Source of the DNA: Gimesia aquarii
GTDB lineage: Bacteria; Planctomycetota; Planctomycetia; Planctomycetales; Planctomycetaceae
Direction of reading: 5' to 3'
DNA: 64,000 bases
Assembly: GCF_007748175.1 (NCBI RefSeq)
Contig: NZ_CP037422.1
Span: forward strand, 1,590,528-1,654,527
Both the position numbers and the translations under genes were made by a program. The notes under the pieces are model-generated. The model saw only the letters and a list, made by a program, of their open reading frames with translations, searched no databases and was not told the DNA's origin. Positions 39,542 to 48,841 of the stretch are shown piece after piece. Positions within the stretch are counted from its first letter, which is position 1, and each line of letters starts with the position of its first letter.

Positions 39542-42500
39542 TTAGAATTGTCCCCAACCGAAGGGCAGTTCGCCAACGATCGACCCGGGTAGGAAGACAC
39601 CGTTGGCATCTCCAGTTGTGGTGTAGGGATTAGTGTCAAGAATAAAGATTCCGAGATCCCCAGTACTATCAACTCGGAAGGTACTAGCACCTGTACCAGA
39701 GTAGAGAAAGTTACCTGCCCCGGGAGCGATCAGGTTAGCTATGCGAGCAGCCTGTCGTTGAGCATTTCGACGTCGGGAAGTCGACGTGAAAGGACCCGGG
39801 CTAGCAACGTTGTTTAGTCGCGATTTGAAAGTATCTGCGTTGTTGTAGAACGCACCGGTATTATTCACACCGCTTGAAATAATCGTGTTGTTATCCCAAT
39901 CCAAGTCTAAACGAGCCAAGGCGTCACTCTGCAGGGCTGTGATTGCAGTCGGGTCAACAGTGTTACCCCAAGTTCCAGCCGTGTTAACCGGATCTACAGT
40001 TGAGACAAACGACTGGAAGAACACATCATCACCAAGGTTACCTGTGAGGGTGCTATTGGTAACTGACATGATCACACCGGAACGGACAAAGTTTCCAAGA
40101 CCGTCACTGGCAAATCCACCGTCGTCATAGTTATTTAAGGATCCTGTCCGTGCATCGGTAGTACCAACTCGAACCACTAAACCGGTCGAACTGAAGCCAC
40201 TGTTGATACCATTATCAATAATCTGGTTAGTGTCCATATCAAATCTCAAGAACACATCATGAAAGAGGTTTCCATCCGCAAGTAGCGGATCTGTTGCAGG
40301 TCCAGTTTGCGTCTGGTTGTTTGATGCGGTATAGACGACATAGACCCCTTCTTCCAGGTTCGCATTCACAATGTTGTTGTTAAACGTGATGGCAGTACTT
40401 GAAGAACCAAGTGAACCTGGTCGTGCCAGCACGTCAAAACCACGACCGTTGTTGAAATCGATCACGTTACCTGTGATATTCAAAGTAAAGCTACCCGATA
40501 ATGCATTCGTAAACTCAATACCATCACCCTCGTTGAAAGTAATATCATTATTCGAGATTGTGATTGTATTTGTACCAGGAAGATCCATATCAATACCATG
40601 CACATCGTTGCTGGCGATCAGGTTACGAGCAATCGTCACTGTACCGGCACCTGTCATACCAATACCATCTTGACCGTTATCCTGAATAATGTTACCCAGT
40701 GAGGAATCTGCAGCATCTCCAATGACCAGGTTATTCGAAGCGGCAGCAAGGTTAATACCATCGGCACCATTGTTGGCAATCAGGTTGGTTGTCCAGGCCC
40801 CTGTAATATTGCGAAGATCGGCTGCAGAGTTAGCTAACTCGGTTGTTCGGATACCGTCCTGAGTATTTCCTGTGATTGTGTTACGTGTCATGTTTGCAGA
40901 GAGTGTGGCATCTGCTTCCACTCGCAAATCAATACCATTCTGAGTGTTGGCTGTGATAATGTTATCATTAACATTATAAGTATCAACCTTATTTGCACTC
41001 GTCGCAGTCAAGCTGATACCGTCCAGAGTATTACCGGTAAGCGTGTTGAATCGAATCAGAGTATTATTGATTTCACCATCTGAGGTTCGGGCCATTTGAA
41101 TACCGTTACCTCCATTGTTCTGGAAGATGTTTCCAAAGGTCGCTGTTGTACCACCGATGACAACATCATTGATCGTGGCAAAATCTCCCAAATTGTTACC
41201 AGTCGTATCAAGCCGCAAACCGGAAGCAACATTGTTTTGGAAAACGTTACGTTGAATAGTTCCTGTAAAAGTAGCGGTATCTCTCATTAGGACGCCCACG
41301 CCTTCGCCATTGAAATTAGTACTCAGAGTGGTATTAAACGTCGTATCAAATAGCTGTTGATCGATATCAACCTGATTCTCAGTATTACCCTGGAGTTCTA
41401 ACCCAATGTGAGCATCACCGTTGTTGAGAAACGTATTGGCAAGTGAACTGTCAATGGCTCCCAGACTTCCAAATGCCAGCGTAACCCCGCCGGTACCACC
41501 AATTGTTGTCGTGCCTGTGACTGTACCACCGACCCCACGGCCAGCACCATCATCGCCAGGTAAATCGGGAGCACGCCCTACAAAGGTGTTGCGTGTGATT
41601 ATCGCTGTGGTTCGAACATCACTGGAACCAAACAAGATTCCATCTGTTCCAAGAGTATTTCGGTTGAAGTTGTTAGAGTCGATTTGACCTAGATCATTTA
41701 CAGCTGTGGTCGTACCACCTAACGCACTTCCTCCGAGGAACATGCCTGCTTCGGTATTGTTGCTGAAATCGTTATTAGAAATAAACGTTGTTCTAAAGAT
41801 ACCACCAGTATTGTTTGTAACACTCATACCATGTCGGGTATTCCCGGTGAACGTATTACTTCCGATTGAAGGTGAACCGAACGTGGTAAGATCAATGGTT
41901 CCCGTTGTGAGACCGAATGCCAAACCGTCCTGAGTATTCCCGGTCGCTGTGTTATTGATAATATTGGCGCGAATGACACCCGAATTTAAGGTGTTCAGGC
42001 TTAGTCCATTCTGACCATTGCCATTAAAGACATTCGCCGTCGAATTCGCATTTCCAATATTCAGAGTGATGAGTGAACCCACACCATTAGATGTGATTAC
42101 AAAACCATCTGTAGTATTTGTGCTCGCATTAATATTTGTCACACCGAGATCGAGAACTCCGTTTCCATTGTTATCTTCACCGGGATCGAGAGTTCCGTTT
42201 TGATTCAAGTCCTCAGAAAGAGCTGAAATGCTACCGCCGGCGGTTGCATCAAAGGCAATACCAATGCCTGTGTTACCAGTTGCTGTGATCGAATCAAAGG
42301 TAGTGAAAACGACGCTACTGCCGTTAGAGTTCACGTGTAAACCAGTGTTGGGATTGATGTTATTATTAAATGTATTATTGGAGAAGTCAGTCTGAATTGT
42401 AGATCCCCCATTGGCGGTAATAATCATACCGGTACCATTGGAATTGGCTGCGTTCCCTGTAATACCGAGAGTTGTAACACCGTCAGCGGCAGTTCCTACT

Positions 42501-44389
42501 CCATCGATTATACTTCCACCATTGGCAATGATTTCAAAACCAGTTCCTGTGCCTGGGGGGACCACACCAAGGTTGTTTGTTGCTGTGTTACTATGGAATG
42601 CAAGTTCAAGTGTACCTATATTTTGAGTAATCCGTGCTCCATGCAAAGAGTTCGCACCATCTCCAGAGAATGTATTCTCCGACAGGATACCAATACCATT
42701 GGCATTGTTTATGACATCAACTCCACGATTATAGAGCACAAAAGAGTTGCGGTTGATATTGAATCCACGAGTGCTGGTAGAAATGATACCATCGTTATGT
42801 GGTAATCCTGCTGCCCTCTCGCCACTGATATTGAAACCAGAGACTTCCCAGGCACCACCGTTGCCGATCACAACAGCTCCTTCAACCCCGGTCGTATTGC
42901 TTAAAGTAGGGCGACTGGCCGCGGAATTAAACCCAGGCAATGTCATGGTTACGATACTTCCATCTGATTGAAGTGTGTTGAAAGTATGAGTTACCGCTTC
43001 ACTCAAGAGACGTTGTCCCAATCGACCTGCGATACCTCCACCATTATCAAGTAAGGTAATTGCACCATCCAGGTTCGTTGTTGTACCATCCTGAACAAAG
43101 ATGATGTCTGTCATTGCTGTTGGAGGTGAGGCATTATAAGCGGCCACAGAGCCAAACGGTGTTTCAAAAGTACCATTCCCAGCAGCACCAAAGTCCGGAT
43201 TGATGTGAGCCACTGTGTAAGGTTGACCATCGTCAGGGTTAATGGCAACTTCGTTTGTAAGCGTACTTTTTACATTCGCTACAACACGGTAGTTACGATT
43301 CATTGGTTGATACATACGTTGTCTGCGTGTTTTAGGACGCATCCACTTATTCGATCTACCGTCAGGCATCGTCAAGATCACATTCATCCATGCATTTGAT
43401 CCAAACACGGAGTCTTTGGCATAGCTGACACTCATCTGCCACCAGTCGTTGATATTTGCTTCTGCACGAAACTTAGCACCAGCCGCACTTTTGTCATGGT
43501 CTGAGTCATAATAATACCCGCCAACAAAAGCATCGATTCCGAACTTTCCTAAAACCGGAAGTGGACCACCGATTTCGGCATCAACACCACCATAAGAAGA
43601 TTCTGTACGAAAATCTCTATATAACATAATTCGATTTGACCGAAAGAACGCTCCCCCCGTCAGATTATTAGAAACGACGATTTGATCGTTATTAATTGGG
43701 AAGTAACCGTTAACACGTGTGGTCAGATACTGACCAATGACTTCACCACTTAAACCGAGTTGATGATAATCTTGAACGTGCCCATCATCGTAGTCGTACC
43801 AGCCGGCAAAGGTGAAAATCTTATCTACCGTTTCACTATAGCCACGCCAACCAGCTCCCAGGTTAACACCACCAGCTCCTCGGTCAGTTACTAATGCTCT
43901 GATATCGAGAAACAGCATGCTTTGATCAGGGTTGATGGTAAATGGTAGTAAAACTCCTAAATTCGAATAACCATCATCATAACCAATTCCACCACCAATC
44001 CCTTTATCTAAGCGAAAGAGTGGTTGAAACGGGGTCTCTTGCAGTGGCTGATACCCCATACCACGATCAATGTATTCATCAACGACCATCGTTTGTGGAT
44101 CGGGATATCGATAAGGCATATATCCTTGAGGAGTATCCTTGTAGCTGGCATCTTTCATTGTTGTAAAGCCGGGCACATGATTCGGTTGCACATTATTCTG
44201 TGGAATAAAATCATGTCTGAATGCTCCAGATGAAACATTCCCTACGATGGCAGAACCCTCTTGTTCGCCAACAGTAGCGCGTCCCTCTGATTGAGAGTCC
44301 TCAGTTTGCTTCGGATCTGCATAGGCAGACGCCAGTAAACACTGAGTCGCTAAAAAGAAGCAGGCCAGACTAACAGGTAATTTAATCAT
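39542..44389 (-). CDS. inverse-autotransporter-like beta-barrel protein with long beta-helix passenger
   Basis: A 1,615-residue exported protein. The ATG at 44389 is chosen over an upstream in-frame ATG at 44428 because GGAG precedes it and a signal peptide starts there (MIKLPVSLACFFLATQCLLA). After ~90 residues comes a region of about 280 residues (FRLDKGIGGGIGYDDGYSNL to DVILTMPDGRS) with intimin/invasin-type inverse-autotransporter features: repeated aromatic-ending strands, GWYDYDDGHVQDYHQLG and FGIDAFVGGYYYD. From ~420 onwards, dozens of parallel beta-helix repeats read like NxxxGNTxDGIxx, e.g. NTLTGNTLDGISL, NTITGNTQDGIR, NDITFNEGDGIEF. A calcium-loop-like insert (DLNQNGTLDPGEDNNGNGVLD) interrupts the helix. 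Expected location is the outer membrane with an exposed helix; secretion mode is inferred. Confidence 0.88.
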   Translation of the reverse strand: MIKLPVSLACFFLATQCLLASAYADPKQTEDSQSEGRATVGEQEGSAIVGNVSSGAFRHDFIPQNNVQPNHVPGFTTMKDASYKDTPQGYMPYRYPDPQTMVVDEYIDRGMGYQPLQETPFQPLFRLDKGIGGGIGYDDGYSNLGVLLPFTINPDQSMLFLDIRALVTDRGAGGVNLGAGWRGYSETVDKIFTFAGWYDYDDGHVQDYHQLGLSGEVIGQYLTTRVNGYFPINNDQIVVSNNLTGGAFFRSNRIMLYRDFRTESSYGGVDAEIGGPLPVLGKFGIDAFVGGYYYDSDHDKSAAGAKFRAEANINDWWQMSVSYAKDSVFGSNAWMNVILTMPDGRSNKWMRPKTRRQRMYQPMNRNYRVVANVKSTLTNEVAINPDDGQPYTVAHINPDFGAAGNGTFETPFGSVAAYNASPPTAMTDIIFVQDGTTTNLDGAITLLDNGGGIAGRLGQRLLSEAVTHTFNTLQSDGSIVTMTLPGFNSAASRPTLSNTTGVEGAVVIGNGGAWEVSGFNISGERAAGLPHNDGIISTSTRGFNINRNSFVLYNRGVDVINNANGIGILSENTFSGDGANSLHGARITQNIGTLELAFHSNTATNNLGVVPPGTGTGFEIIANGGSIIDGVGTAADGVTTLGITGNAANSNGTGMIITANGGSTIQTDFSNNTFNNNINPNTGLHVNSNGSSVVFTTFDSITATGNTGIGIAFDATAGGSISALSEDLNQNGTLDPGEDNNGNGVLDLGVTNINASTNTTDGFVITSNGVGSLITLNIGNANSTANVFNGNGQNGLSLNTLNSGVIRANIINNTATGNTQDGLAFGLTTGTIDLTTFGSPSIGSNTFTGNTRHGMSVTNNTGGIFRTTFISNNDFSNNTEAGMFLGGSALGGTTTAVNDLGQIDSNNFNRNTLGTDGILFGSSDVRTTAIITRNTFVGRAPDLPGDDGAGRGVGGTVTGTTTIGGTGGVTLAFGSLGAIDSSLANTFLNNGDAHIGLELQGNTENQVDIDQQLFDTTFNTTLSTNFNGEGVGVLMRDTATFTGTIQRNVFQNNVASGLRLDTTGNNLGDFATINDVVIGGTTATFGNIFQNNGGNGIQMARTSDGEINNTLIRFNTLTGNTLDGISLTATSANKVDTYNVNDNIITANTQNGIDLRVEADATLSANMTRNTITGNTQDGIRTTELANSAADLRNITGAWTTNLIANNGADGINLAAASNNLVIGDAADSSLGNIIQDNGQDGIGMTGAGTVTIARNLIASNDVHGIDMDLPGTNTITISNNDITFNEGDGIEFTNALSGSFTLNITGNVIDFNNGRGFDVLARPGSLGSSSTAITFNNNIVNANLEEGVYVVYTASNNQTQTGPATDPLLADGNLFHDVFLRFDMDTNQIIDNGINSGFSSTGLVVRVGTTDARTGSLNNYDDGGFASDGLGNFVRSGVIMSVTNSTLTGNLGDDVFFQSFVSTVDPVNTAGTWGNTVDPTAITALQSDALARLDLDWDNNTIISSGVNNTGAFYNNADTFKSRLNNVASPGPFTSTSRRRNAQRQAARIANLIAPGAGNFLYSGTGASTFRVDSTGDLGIFILDTNPYTTTGDANGVFLPGSIVGELPFGWGQF

Positions 44390-44932
44390 CGAAAACTCCA
44401 ACGTCGATGTGTAACTCGTCTCTAACAATTTCAGACGATCAACTCTGTTCCGTATTTGTCTTTCAGAATCCCGTATCTGTGGACTTCATGTCCCTCAACA
44501 AAACCTGATTGACTCGAATGGCTGGGCAAGCCAGATTCCATTCATCCCCCCTTTTCCCGGCTCGGTGTGAAGATATTCCGATTATCCGGGTACAAGCGGT
44601 TATTCTGATCTTTCGGAATAATCGTGTTAATAAGTTGAGACGAAATATGCTAATCGAAGGGGTCAGGGGAAAACCTCTAAGCAGAATCGAAATTCCGTAT
44701 GGACTACTTTATAGCGTAAGCTATTTTAAAATAAGGAGTTAAGAACGATCCACAAGGCGAAAACCGGCGCTAATTTGGGATAGGAACAAGCTGAATTTTC
44801 TTTGAAAATATTCTCTGCAATTGAACACAAAGCATACTCTGAGAAGTGATCTAACAAACACTCATCTTCGCGATTAATGAATGCGATTTGTGATGATAGG
44901 ACAATTTTGTCAACTTGGTAATCTAGCGATGG
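44390..44932. other. 543-base intergenic region upstream of the beta-helix gene
   Basis: No supported gene; a 77-codon frame on the plus strand has no binding site. A hairpin CGGTTATTC/GAATAATCG (one G-T pair) lies at 44597-44624, some 210 bases upstream of the beta-helix start. The promoter for that gene should be here. Confidence 0.4.
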
Positions 44933-46303
44933 CTATTTGAACCAAATTGTGTCTGCTTCCCATTTTCCATTTACAGGGATCAAAGTCGTCAGAGTTCGAC
45001 CATTTTTCATCATGATCCTGGCTTGAATCTGATTCTCCGCTTCATCAACCTGGACAGCATGAACTAACTCTGCAGGAGTCGCTGACTCTGTCTGCCGCGC
45101 TGCTTGTTCCAACATTTTGGCAGTGATACGATTGCGCAGGCGTTTGGTGAAATAAGGTTTGAGTGCCTCAACATCCTGCTTTTTGATATACTCTAACTGA
45201 AGCGCAATGATTTCTCTGGTTTTCTTCCTGAGCTGCTCAGCGAGATCCTTCTTTTCTGCAGCCGTGAGTTTGTGTTTTTCCTGATGAGCAACTACCAACT
45301 TTGCTGCTTCCAATTGCTGGATCCATGTCTCACGTGTCTTTTCACTAAGAGGTAATTTCCGAGTCACATACGCCAGGCGATGCATATCCCGTTTCCCTCT
45401 GACGAGTCTCGTAATTTCGTATTGCGCAGGAGCGCGTTCATTCTTAGCGACACGCCATTCAAATAAAATGTCGTTATCGCCTTGTCTGATAACATTCCAG
45501 TCCTCAATTTGATGTGTGTTTTCAACGTTGGACTTCATACGATTCATCATCTCTTCGGCAGAGATCAGCTCACCCAGTTTGAATAGTCTTTGAGTCGAGA
45601 ATAACTGTTGATAATTCTGAACGGTTTCTTCTGCTGTAACAAATTCAGTTAACGCATTGGTAGCATTCATCATCCGATAGCCTTCTTTCCATGAAGGCCC
45701 CAGCTTAAATTCCATGGTACTAATGGCTCTGGTGAGATCTTTAGCAAGACCTCGTATATCAACTAATGCAAATAGCCTCGCGTTACGAAATTTGATCCAC
45801 ATAAACCCGTAGATTAAGAGTGACTCGCCATTTTGATTTCGCTGTCGATCCGGTTTTCCCAACAATTTGAGAACTTCTACTTCGGGAGTTCCCACATTCA
45901 ATAAACCTTTACTGTCAAAAAAATTCCAGATCTTCATAAAATCATTGGCAGCGCGTTTATTGTTCTGGTCCAGTAAAACCGCTTTTCGCAATTCGACCCA
46001 TCCCTTGCTGGCTTCAGAATTTTCAAGGTAACTCACGCCGAGCAAATAATGTAAAACACTGCTTTTTGGTTGTAATTCAATGGCTTTTTCAAATTCTGAA
46101 GTAGCATCTTTCCAATATTTCTGTTTGAGAAATTGCTGACCTTTTTTGGCATGCTCTAGAGCTTTTTCTTTTTTTTCCTGCTCTGAAAGAGTAACCGCTT
46201 CTTTTTTTTGATCCTGTGCGAAAACACTGTTTTCTGTAACGGAGATGAACAAGATCAAACAAAAAAAGAAAGCGGATCCAAAAACTGCCTGTTTCCTATT
46301 CAT
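44933..46303 (-). CDS. exported TPR-containing protein
   Basis: A 456-residue exported protein. The ATG at 46303 is preferred to an upstream TTG at 46318. Signal peptide: MNRKQAVFGSAFFFCLILFI then SVTENSVFAQ. Residues ~40-125 are tetratricopeptide repeats (KYWKDATSEFEKAIELQPKS, VLHYLLGVSYLENSEASKGW, then VELRKAVLLDQNNKRAANDF). The remainder is a long mixed region with no domain I can name, including MNRMKSNVENTHQIEDWNVI and a helical LTAAEKKDLAEQLRKKTREI, and it ends in a beta-rich piece (IQARIMMKNGRTLTTLIPVN). It precedes nothing obvious: the TPR gene at 46370 lies upstream on the same strand, 66 bases away, so the pair is likely co-transcribed. Confidence 0.8.
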   Translation of the reverse strand: MNRKQAVFGSAFFFCLILFISVTENSVFAQDQKKEAVTLSEQEKKEKALEHAKKGQQFLKQKYWKDATSEFEKAIELQPKSSVLHYLLGVSYLENSEASKGWVELRKAVLLDQNNKRAANDFMKIWNFFDSKGLLNVGTPEVEVLKLLGKPDRQRNQNGESLLIYGFMWIKFRNARLFALVDIRGLAKDLTRAISTMEFKLGPSWKEGYRMMNATNALTEFVTAEETVQNYQQLFSTQRLFKLGELISAEEMMNRMKSNVENTHQIEDWNVIRQGDNDILFEWRVAKNERAPAQYEITRLVRGKRDMHRLAYVTRKLPLSEKTRETWIQQLEAAKLVVAHQEKHKLTAAEKKDLAEQLRKKTREIIALQLEYIKKQDVEALKPYFTKRLRNRITAKMLEQAARQTESATPAELVHAVQVDEAENQIQARIMMKNGRTLTTLIPVNGKWEADTIWFK

Positions 46304-46369
46304 AATTTCAAGATCCAATTGAATACACAGAAAATCTCGCTGATGACGAGAACTTAGCTGTTCGTAAAC

Positions 46370-47152
46370 TCATTTTTGTTTTTTGGGTGCTGTTAGTAAT
46401 TGTAGCTCGATTCGACCAGTGTGCCACATGTAATTCGGCCCAAAACCAGCGCCAGGCCCCCACTTATTATTGACCGCTTTTTGCAGATATTTCCGAGCGG
46501 TTTCTTTCCGCCCATGCAATGATTCATTCAGACCAATATAAAGGTATGCGTAAAAATTTCGTTTCTCCCGTTCATGATCATTAATATCTGCTTCTTGAAT
46601 GCGTTTCAGAATGGTCTCTGGGGTCACTTTACCTTCGAATAAACGATAGAGTTCAGGAAATGGTTCGCGGTCATCTTTTTCATACTTTAGCAGTCCACGT
46701 TGCGCTGCATCTGCTCCTTTTGCTTTATATTGGGAGAAAAATCGCCAAATGCCATTTTCACGATCGACGTTGTCAAACGAATGATAGCTCTCAAATTGCT
46801 TCGCTGCATCTGCATACTGTTTGGCGTAGTAACAGGCAATGCCTCGTCTCCAGTGTGAGGTCTTAATCTTCGGATTCAGCTCAATCATCTTATCATAGTC
46901 GGCAACGGCCTTTTTGAATTGTCCCCTAAAAAAATATGCGTCTCCTCTCCGCGAATATAAAGAGGTATCATTAGGTGTGAGCTTAATCTGAGCAGTTAAC
47001 TCGTCAATTAACTGTTTCAACTTTGAATTGATGACAGCATCCTCTTTCGATCGTTCTGTCTTGAGAGGTTCCTCAGTGATCCCTACTCTACTGATGCAGA
47101 ATACAAGAAACAGAATCAACAAATATCGTGAGCTGCGAGTCAAGCATTTCAT
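46370..47152 (-). CDS. exported tetratricopeptide repeat protein
   Basis: A 260-residue product from ATG 47152, chosen for AGGAAGAA upstream and the signal peptide MKCLTRSSRYLLILFLVFCI. TPR motifs are clear: TSLYSRRGDAYFFRGQFKKA, VADYDKMIELNPKIKTSHWR and RGIACYYAKQYADAAKQFE, which correspond to about three to four repeats between residues 55 and 140. The second half contains further helices ending with ESLHGRKETARKYLQKAVNN. This is the usual architecture of Sel1/TPR-like periplasmic scaffolds; partners unknown. It is first in the two-gene unit with the longer TPR protein downstream. Confidence 0.85.
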   Translation of the reverse strand: MKCLTRSSRYLLILFLVFCISRVGITEEPLKTERSKEDAVINSKLKQLIDELTAQIKLTPNDTSLYSRRGDAYFFRGQFKKAVADYDKMIELNPKIKTSHWRRGIACYYAKQYADAAKQFESYHSFDNVDRENGIWRFFSQYKAKGADAAQRGLLKYEKDDREPFPELYRLFEGKVTPETILKRIQEADINDHEREKRNFYAYLYIGLNESLHGRKETARKYLQKAVNNKWGPGAGFGPNYMWHTGRIELQLLTAPKKQK

Positions 47153-47293
47153 ATGTCGAGTTCTTCCTGGTTGATATGATTCAATAATAGCCATCATAAA
47201 TAGAACCTGCTAACTCTTATAGTGTCATAAGAGCATAGTGTCTTGAAAGGGTAAATCAGGTTGAAAAGTGTAGAATTTCTCTCTCGAAACCGC

Positions 47294-47321
47294 TTGGCGA
47301 ACGGAAAAAATTTCGTATAAT
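47294..47321 (+). promoter_or_regulatory. promoter of the tRNA-Gln gene
   Basis: TTGGCG (47294-47299) and TATAAT (47316-47321) are spaced by 16 bases, close to the consensus. The tRNA begins 61 bases downstream. Confidence 0.65.
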
Positions 47322-47381
47322 GCACGAAAAGAGGGTGTTTTGCGATTCACTGTCGTACCATCTTCAATCATTTGATCTCAT

Positions 47382-47452
47382 TGCCTGATAGTGTAACGGT
47401 AGCACGAATGACTCTGACTCATTTAGTCTAGGTTCAAATCCTAGTCGGGCAA
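47382..47452 (+). tRNA. tRNA-Gln (anticodon CTG)
   Basis: The acceptor stem TGCCTGA/TCGGGCA pairs over seven positions (one T-G). The D arm (GTGTAACGGTAGCAC), the anticodon stem AATGA/TCATT with loop CTCTGAC, and the T arm CTAGG-TTCAAAT-CCTAG all fold cleanly. The anticodon is CTG at 47414-47416, which reads CAG (glutamine). Discriminator A at 47452; CCA is not encoded. It has its own promoter and terminator. Confidence 0.93.
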
Positions 47453-47462
47453 CTTTCAATTT

Positions 47463-47486
47463 ACCCTACAATCGTAGGGTTTTTTC
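47463..47486 (+). terminator. terminator of the tRNA-Gln gene
   Basis: ACCCTAC (47463-47469) pairs with GTAGGGT (47474-47480), loop AATC, then a T-run to 47486. It starts ten bases after the tRNA. Confidence 0.9.
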
Positions 47487-47597
47487 ATTTCTACCGTCTG
47501 ATGGCATACTTGGGGGCACATCAGGATTACAAAATACAAAACTTCTGGTGTAGCTTATTTTGAAGCTCTCCTGTTGTTTTGAGATCGAATAGGTTGA

Positions 47598-47858
47598 ATG
47601 TCTGATAATAAACGTTCAAAACTCATCCGTTTCGTAGGGTATACGATCTTTTTTTTACTCATGATCTATGTCTTGAGTATTGGCCCTGTTGTAGCGACGT
47701 TGCAGACCCCCGAAGGTATGCCTCTTGAATATATAGAGTCGTTATCAGCAATTTATGCTCCTTTGCTTTGGGCAGCAGATAGAAGCGATATTCTAGATGA
47801 GATTCTCAGATGTTACATAAAAGCTTGCGGATCCCCTTTCCACAATAAAACAAACTAG
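47598..47858 (+). CDS. small membrane protein, 86 aa
   Basis: Unrecognised. One clear membrane segment lies at residues ~11-34 (VGYTIFFLLMIYVLSIGPVV). The C-terminal part contains three short helices and ends CYIKACGSPFHNKTN, with cysteines near residues 71 and 76. An AGG-type binding site lies ahead of the ATG. It is alone between the tRNA terminator and a methyltransferase gene. The small size and single anchor suggest a membrane accessory protein, but no function can be assigned. Coding is plausible. Confidence 0.55.
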   Translation: MSDNKRSKLIRFVGYTIFFLLMIYVLSIGPVVATLQTPEGMPLEYIESLSAIYAPLLWAADRSDILDEILRCYIKACGSPFHNKTN

Positions 47859-48007
47859 TTCGTTTTCTACTCTGGATTGAGAGGTCACGATCAATTTTTA
47901 ATCTTAAAAAAATTTAGGTGTTACCTGTTCGCTTTTGACTCACACTCAGTATTCTGATATTTGAATACTCTCTGAAGTCAATCACATCACTTGATAAGAG
48001 GTTATGG

Positions 48008-48745
48008 ATGACAACTAACTACGATCCAATTGCTGAGCAGTACAAACGATCGAAACAACAACCTTGGCGGACCTTCGTTGAATGTTTTACTTTGATGAAT
48101 CTGGTAGGGGACCCAGCAGAAATGTCGGTACTCGATGTTGCCTGTGGAGAAGGTTTTTATACCCGCTTGATTCGAGAACAGGGCGCTGCACACGTTACCG
48201 GAATCGATCTTTCTCAAGGCATGATTGATCTGGCACGTAGTCAGGAAGTACAGCATCAGCAGGGAATTGAGTATGTTGTCGGTGATGCTCGAGAATTACC
48301 AGACACCAATCAGTTCGATTTGACTGTGGCAGCCTGGCTACTCAACTATGCCCGCAATCGGGATGAGCTGCAAGCCATGTGCGACGGCCTTGCTCGCTCA
48401 CTAAAGCAGGGAGGTCGGTTTGTCACAGTGAACTGCAACCCTGCGCAAACATTTCCAAACGCTCCCTCGTATCGTAAGTATGGCTTTGAGACCTCTGTAC
48501 TGGGAGAGTGGCAGGAAGGGGCACCAATTCAATGGCGGTTTTACTTGAGCGACGGGCATATTGACGTCGAAAACTACTACTTAAGTATCACCACACATGA
48601 AGAGGCACTTCGTCAGGCAGGTTTCAGAGAAGTAGTTTGGCACGCTCCCCAATTAGCGCCGGAAGGATTACAGGAAAACGACGAAGAATTCTGGTCAAGT
48701 CTGATGGAGTCTCCCCCTATGACGTTCATTGAATGTGTGAAGTAA
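48008..48745 (+). CDS. class I SAM-dependent methyltransferase
   Basis: A 245-residue cytosolic methyltransferase of the UbiE/Methyltransf_25 type. The SAM motif VLDVACGEGFYTRLI lies at 41-55, followed by GIDLSQGMIDLAR and VGDARELPDTNQFDLTVAAW. The C-terminal part (VENYYLSITTHEEALRQAGF) resembles the substrate-cap part of small-molecule methyltransferases. No substrate is evident from the neighbours: a tRNA gene and small membrane protein upstream, and a formaldehyde-activating-enzyme homologue 96 bases downstream in the same direction. Confidence 0.9.
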   Translation: MTTNYDPIAEQYKRSKQQPWRTFVECFTLMNLVGDPAEMSVLDVACGEGFYTRLIREQGAAHVTGIDLSQGMIDLARSQEVQHQQGIEYVVGDARELPDTNQFDLTVAAWLLNYARNRDELQAMCDGLARSLKQGGRFVTVNCNPAQTFPNAPSYRKYGFETSVLGEWQEGAPIQWRFYLSDGHIDVENYYLSITTHEEALRQAGFREVVWHAPQLAPEGLQENDEEFWSSLMESPPMTFIECVK

Positions 48746-48841
48746 CCGAATTCTTACTGATCTCACTGCCTCGCTTGTAGGTTTCTTCCAGATCAGATAG
48801 GCTGTTGAGCATCTTGCTTTTAACCTATAAGGAATATTGAT

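Noticed and set aside
39885-44233. Many plus-strand open frames across the beta-helix gene
   Set aside because: They are antisense to a coding sequence with strong, regular repeat structure, lack ribosome binding sites, and have compositions typical of reversed codons.
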